From Metaphire vulgaris (Eukaryota > Annelida > Clitellata > Crassiclitellata > Megascolecidae): 64,000 nt of DNA. The stretch covers positions 234,501 through 298,500 of the forward strand of contig CM030853.1 in the NCBI GenBank assembly GCA_018105865.1. The letters run 5' to 3'. Position 1 is the stretch's first letter, and the number at the start of each line of letters is the position of its first letter. Below the pieces are notes generated by a model, which was given only the letters and a program-made list of their open reading frames with translations, did not search any database and was not told the origin of the DNA. Below are positions 61,231 to 64,000 of this stretch, piece by piece. A program made the position numbers and the translations under genes.

Positions 61231-63938
61231 ATGGATGGTTTATGAAACACTATAGCATAGCTAAGGCTAAAGTCAAGAGTGTTGACTTTGAACAGAAAAA
61301 AACGATGAAGCATTTAGAAACGGTTATTTTGGTCAAATTATTTCTTGTTCCAGAAGTTTCGTTTCATTTTCAGGATGATCATTTTCTGGCTGATTTTGTT
61401 TTGTCAACACAGGCTGCGATAAGCTCAGACAGCAGGATGTACAATACGCTGACGTTTCTAGATGATGAGAGCGACGAAGGAGAGGGAAATGATGCAGATA
61501 ACAAAGATCACATCTCACCTGGCCAAGATAGCAAAACAGCCGGAGGAAGAGGAGGAGGGACCAGTGAACAGTTAGATAACATGAGAAACCTTCAAAGTGA
61601 CATCAACGATAATCCAGAGATTCCAAAAGATAGTGGTCAGTGTTAGTATTTTATGTTGCACACTTTCTTCTATGGCTTGTTTTGAGGAATGAAATAATAG
61701 GGTGAACTCGTTTGGGATTTTAAAACTTGTTTTATTTTTACTGCTACAAATTAAATCCCTTGGACTTTGGTCTTTGAGCCCCCAGCAGCACCCATGGCTT
61801 CACCTCAGTTGATTCATTGTCTTATTGCTGAATACTAATGATTTATGATCGTTCCGTTTGCATATTGGAATGTTTTCTTTGTTTTCCAGCTGAGGAGCAA
61901 AACGAGACATCGGCCAGGAAGAAGATTGTTCCTAATTTTGAATTGTTGCAATGCGACGACCTTGACCTGAACTTTTCTCCGAGGGGCAGCGTCCCCGACC
62001 TGCATTTGGGCGACTACCATGGCGACCGAGATTTTACGCCAGATGACGTCGACTTACCCGGTGACCTCTCCAATGCGGTCTTCGATCCTGTTGATGATTG
62101 GGGAGGTCAGTACTTAATACTTGCGTGTTCAAGTTTTCACTCTTCCTCAGAAGCACGTGATGCTCTCTTGTGCACCCCACCCCCCATTGAACATTTATGA
62201 GATGTTTAGTGATAGGGCCTGACTGTGCTTCTTCTTTGTTTGAATTGCTTTTAGTGTGTTTTTCAGCCGAAATTGTAGAAATTCCCTTTGCATATTCATT
62301 TCGTATTTTTATATCTAACCCCTTAACTGTGTATTTAACTGTAACTCAATGCAAAATGGACGGATATATCCGGGATCCCCAGTTAAGGGGTTAATTAACA
62401 AGTTGTTGTTTATATCGTATTATAGTTTCTTTTATTGTGAATTCTGGTTGCCTTGTTTATGCAGTTAACTTTGGCCTCTGTTTGACCCATGACCTTCTGA
62501 TCTTCTCATCATTTCACCTTTTGACCTTTTGCCTTCACCTGTGTGTGTCACTGTGTCCCTGTAACTTCCTTGCAGATGACTTGAATGACCAGACTGTCGA
62601 TCCGATTCCAGAATACACGGCTCGTGAGGAGTACGAGGATGCGAGGAACTGGCGACCGGTTGAGATCGCCGGAGCCACGTATCGCATCGACATGAGAGCC
62701 ATAGAACCATACAAGAAAGTTCTGTCACACGGAGGTGGTTACATGCGGCTGTTAAGCTATTGTCTCCTTAGTTGTTTCTATGCGATTATATTAGTAATAA
62801 TCTGTCTCCACAGTGATCATGATTTGGGACAGATTGGTTTGGAGATTCCTTGCCATATGTGAAGATATTTAAATATGAATTTATGTAGCACTGAATAAAA
62901 GTAATATCGAGATTTGTTACACGATCGTGATTGTTTGTCGACAGGTTACTATGGCAACGGCCTGAATGCAATCGTTGTGTTTGCTGCGTGTTACCTGCCC
63001 GACCGCAGTCGTCTTGACTATCGCTACATCATGGACAATCTCTTTCTGTAAGGGGGATGCCAGCTCTCTTTGAGCAATGGGCATTGTTGAGATTAGCTGT
63101 TGTTTCAGCATTGTTGTCATGGCTGCAGTGCTTTTAGACAGGGTGCTCTTTTGAATTGATTATTTTTTCCCGTAGTTGATCTTTTCTGTTTCTTGGAAAT
63201 TTTCCTAAATATTCCATCATCCATGAGTGAAGGTGAATGGTATTAGGCTATTTTTGGCCCCATCCCACACACAGCTAAGTTGCTTCGACAGCAAGCCTTT
63301 ATGGGAATGGGTCACACGGTAAAAATAGCGTTTTTATGGATTTGGGTTCTGTGGTCCGAGGATGGCTTAATGTGCTTACATATGTGAGGTCTTAGGATGC
63401 AGCTGAGTTGGCTTTTGAACTCACTGTCTTCTTAGGAAGTGCAGCTGTTGACGCTGATCAGATTATTGTAAATGATGGTGGTGATGATGATGATGATCTG
63501 TTTTGCAGGTATGTTGTCAGTGTTCTTGAGCTTCTGGTTGTTGAGAATTACTCTGTCATTTACTTTCACGCTGCAGCGTCTCCAAACAAAGTGCCAGCAC
63601 TTCGATGGCTCAAACGGTGCTACGACATGACAGACCATAGGTTGGTGCTGCTGCTGCTGCTGCTACCGCAGTTTATGTGCTGTGTGACTTCAGGATAAGG
63701 ATCTGATGGTCGAGTGTATCTCGATTTCTTCTTTTTGTTTGTTTTTTCATGTAGAGATTTGTGTAATTCATACAGTGAGTAAACTGAATATATTCGTGTC
63801 TTTTTACCTGATATTTTATTAACAACTGAAGGTTTTAGAATTTATTTTCAGACTACGCAAGACACTTCAGCGCCTTCTTGTTGTTCATCCGACCTTCTTC
63901 CTGAAAACTCTCATTCTCATGACGAAGCCTTTTATCAG
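60279..63938 (+). CDS. BNIP2/caytaxin-like BCH-domain protein, 3' end outside window
   Basis: Exons: 60279-60323 (ATG, phase 0, tentative), 61413-61635 (or starting at 61375; both acceptors are in frame), 61890-62105, 62576-62734, 62945-63047, 63509-63640, 63852-63938; the last donor ATCAG|GTTGG is followed by the window edge. The N-terminal third is acidic ([27 protein letters not shown]). Then [20 protein letters not shown] and [20 protein letters not shown] lead into the BNIP2/Cdc42GAP homology (BCH, CRAL-TRIO-like) domain: [54 protein letters not shown]. Human BNIP2 reads [20 protein letters not shown] here, closer than caytaxin. BCH proteins are cytosolic scaffolds that bind Rho-family GTPases and their regulators. 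A long AC/TCTG/CT array and a TTA array lie in intron 1, and a 72-bp MITE in the intron after 62105. Confidence 0.88.
60697..60856. repeat. (AC)n(TCTG)n(CT)n compound microsatellite
   Basis: Three successive simple repeats without unique sequence between them, in the first intron of the BNIP2-like gene. Confidence 0.95.
61176..61229. repeat. (TTA)n microsatellite
   Basis: About 18 TTA units in the first intron of the BNIP2-like gene. Confidence 0.95.
62319..62390 (-). mobile_element. 72-bp piggyBac-type MITE, copy 3
   Basis: Inverted relative to copies 1 and 2, same 72-bp length. Right flank is TTAA (62391-62394); the left flank is CTAA, one mutation from TTAA. It sits in an intron of the BNIP2-like gene. 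Confidence 0.85.
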
Positions 63939-64000
63939 GTTGGTTCCGTTCTTTCAAATATTAAACCAGCATAAGAGACATTTTGCCTTGGTTAGCTTGG

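Overview
The window is animal nuclear DNA. Genes are split by GT-AG introns, the encoded proteins are metazoan (golgin-45, Vestigial-like, METTL24-like, BNIP2-like with a BCH domain, a SUEL-lectin/CUB protein), and microsatellites, MITEs, SINE-like pieces and LINE remnants are dense. An aquatic invertebrate bilaterian is the best guess. The species cannot be named from this sequence. I see no CRISPR array, operon, prophage or bacterial gene.

Layout: 0-5.5 kb holds the first exon of a CMTM/MARVEL-like gene running off the left edge and a MISP/AKAP2_C-type cytoskeletal protein (both minus strand). 9.1-12.2 kb is a complete 7-exon golgin-45 (BLZF1) gene (minus). 14.1-14.9 kb is a small membrane-protein candidate (minus). 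16.0-19.7 kb is a complete 7-exon GCLM gene (minus). 23.7-30.4 kb is a Vestigial/VGLL gene with its TDU motif (minus; the 3' end is unresolved and one exon is frame-broken). 32.0-35.1 kb has a lebercilin-like coiled-coil gene followed by a very acidic polyQ protein (plus). 38.0-39.9 kb has exons of an unrecognised gene (plus). 41.7-45.2 kb is a complete 6-exon secreted/membrane SUEL-lectin + CUB gene (plus). 47.3-50.8 kb is a 6-exon METTL24-like methyltransferase (minus). 52.8-56.7 kb is a complete 9-exon GALE gene (plus). 57.7-59.0 kb is a 4-exon LSM2 gene (minus). 59.9-60.1 kb is an unrecognised polyQ ORF (minus), divergent from a BNIP2-like gene (plus, 60.3 kb onward) that leaves the window at the right edge.

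The genes are not a functional cluster; they are ordinary housekeeping and developmental neighbours (glutathione synthesis, galactose metabolism, U6/mRNA-decay Lsm ring, Golgi tether, wing/muscle-type TEAD cofactor). The most informative observations are mobile-element structures with readable target-site duplications (a 779-bp hAT-type element, a 155-bp hAT-type MITE, a 72-bp piggyBac-type MITE in three copies of identical length, one of them in a stop codon, and a LINE 3' end nested in a MITE), an all-phase-1 lectin/CUB gene, a duplicated splice acceptor in BLZF1, a coding frame break in the Vestigial-like gene, and repeated AAGATGGCGGC motifs at gene starts. Exon boundaries were set by eye from GT/AG sites, frame continuity and remembered homologues; no search was run.
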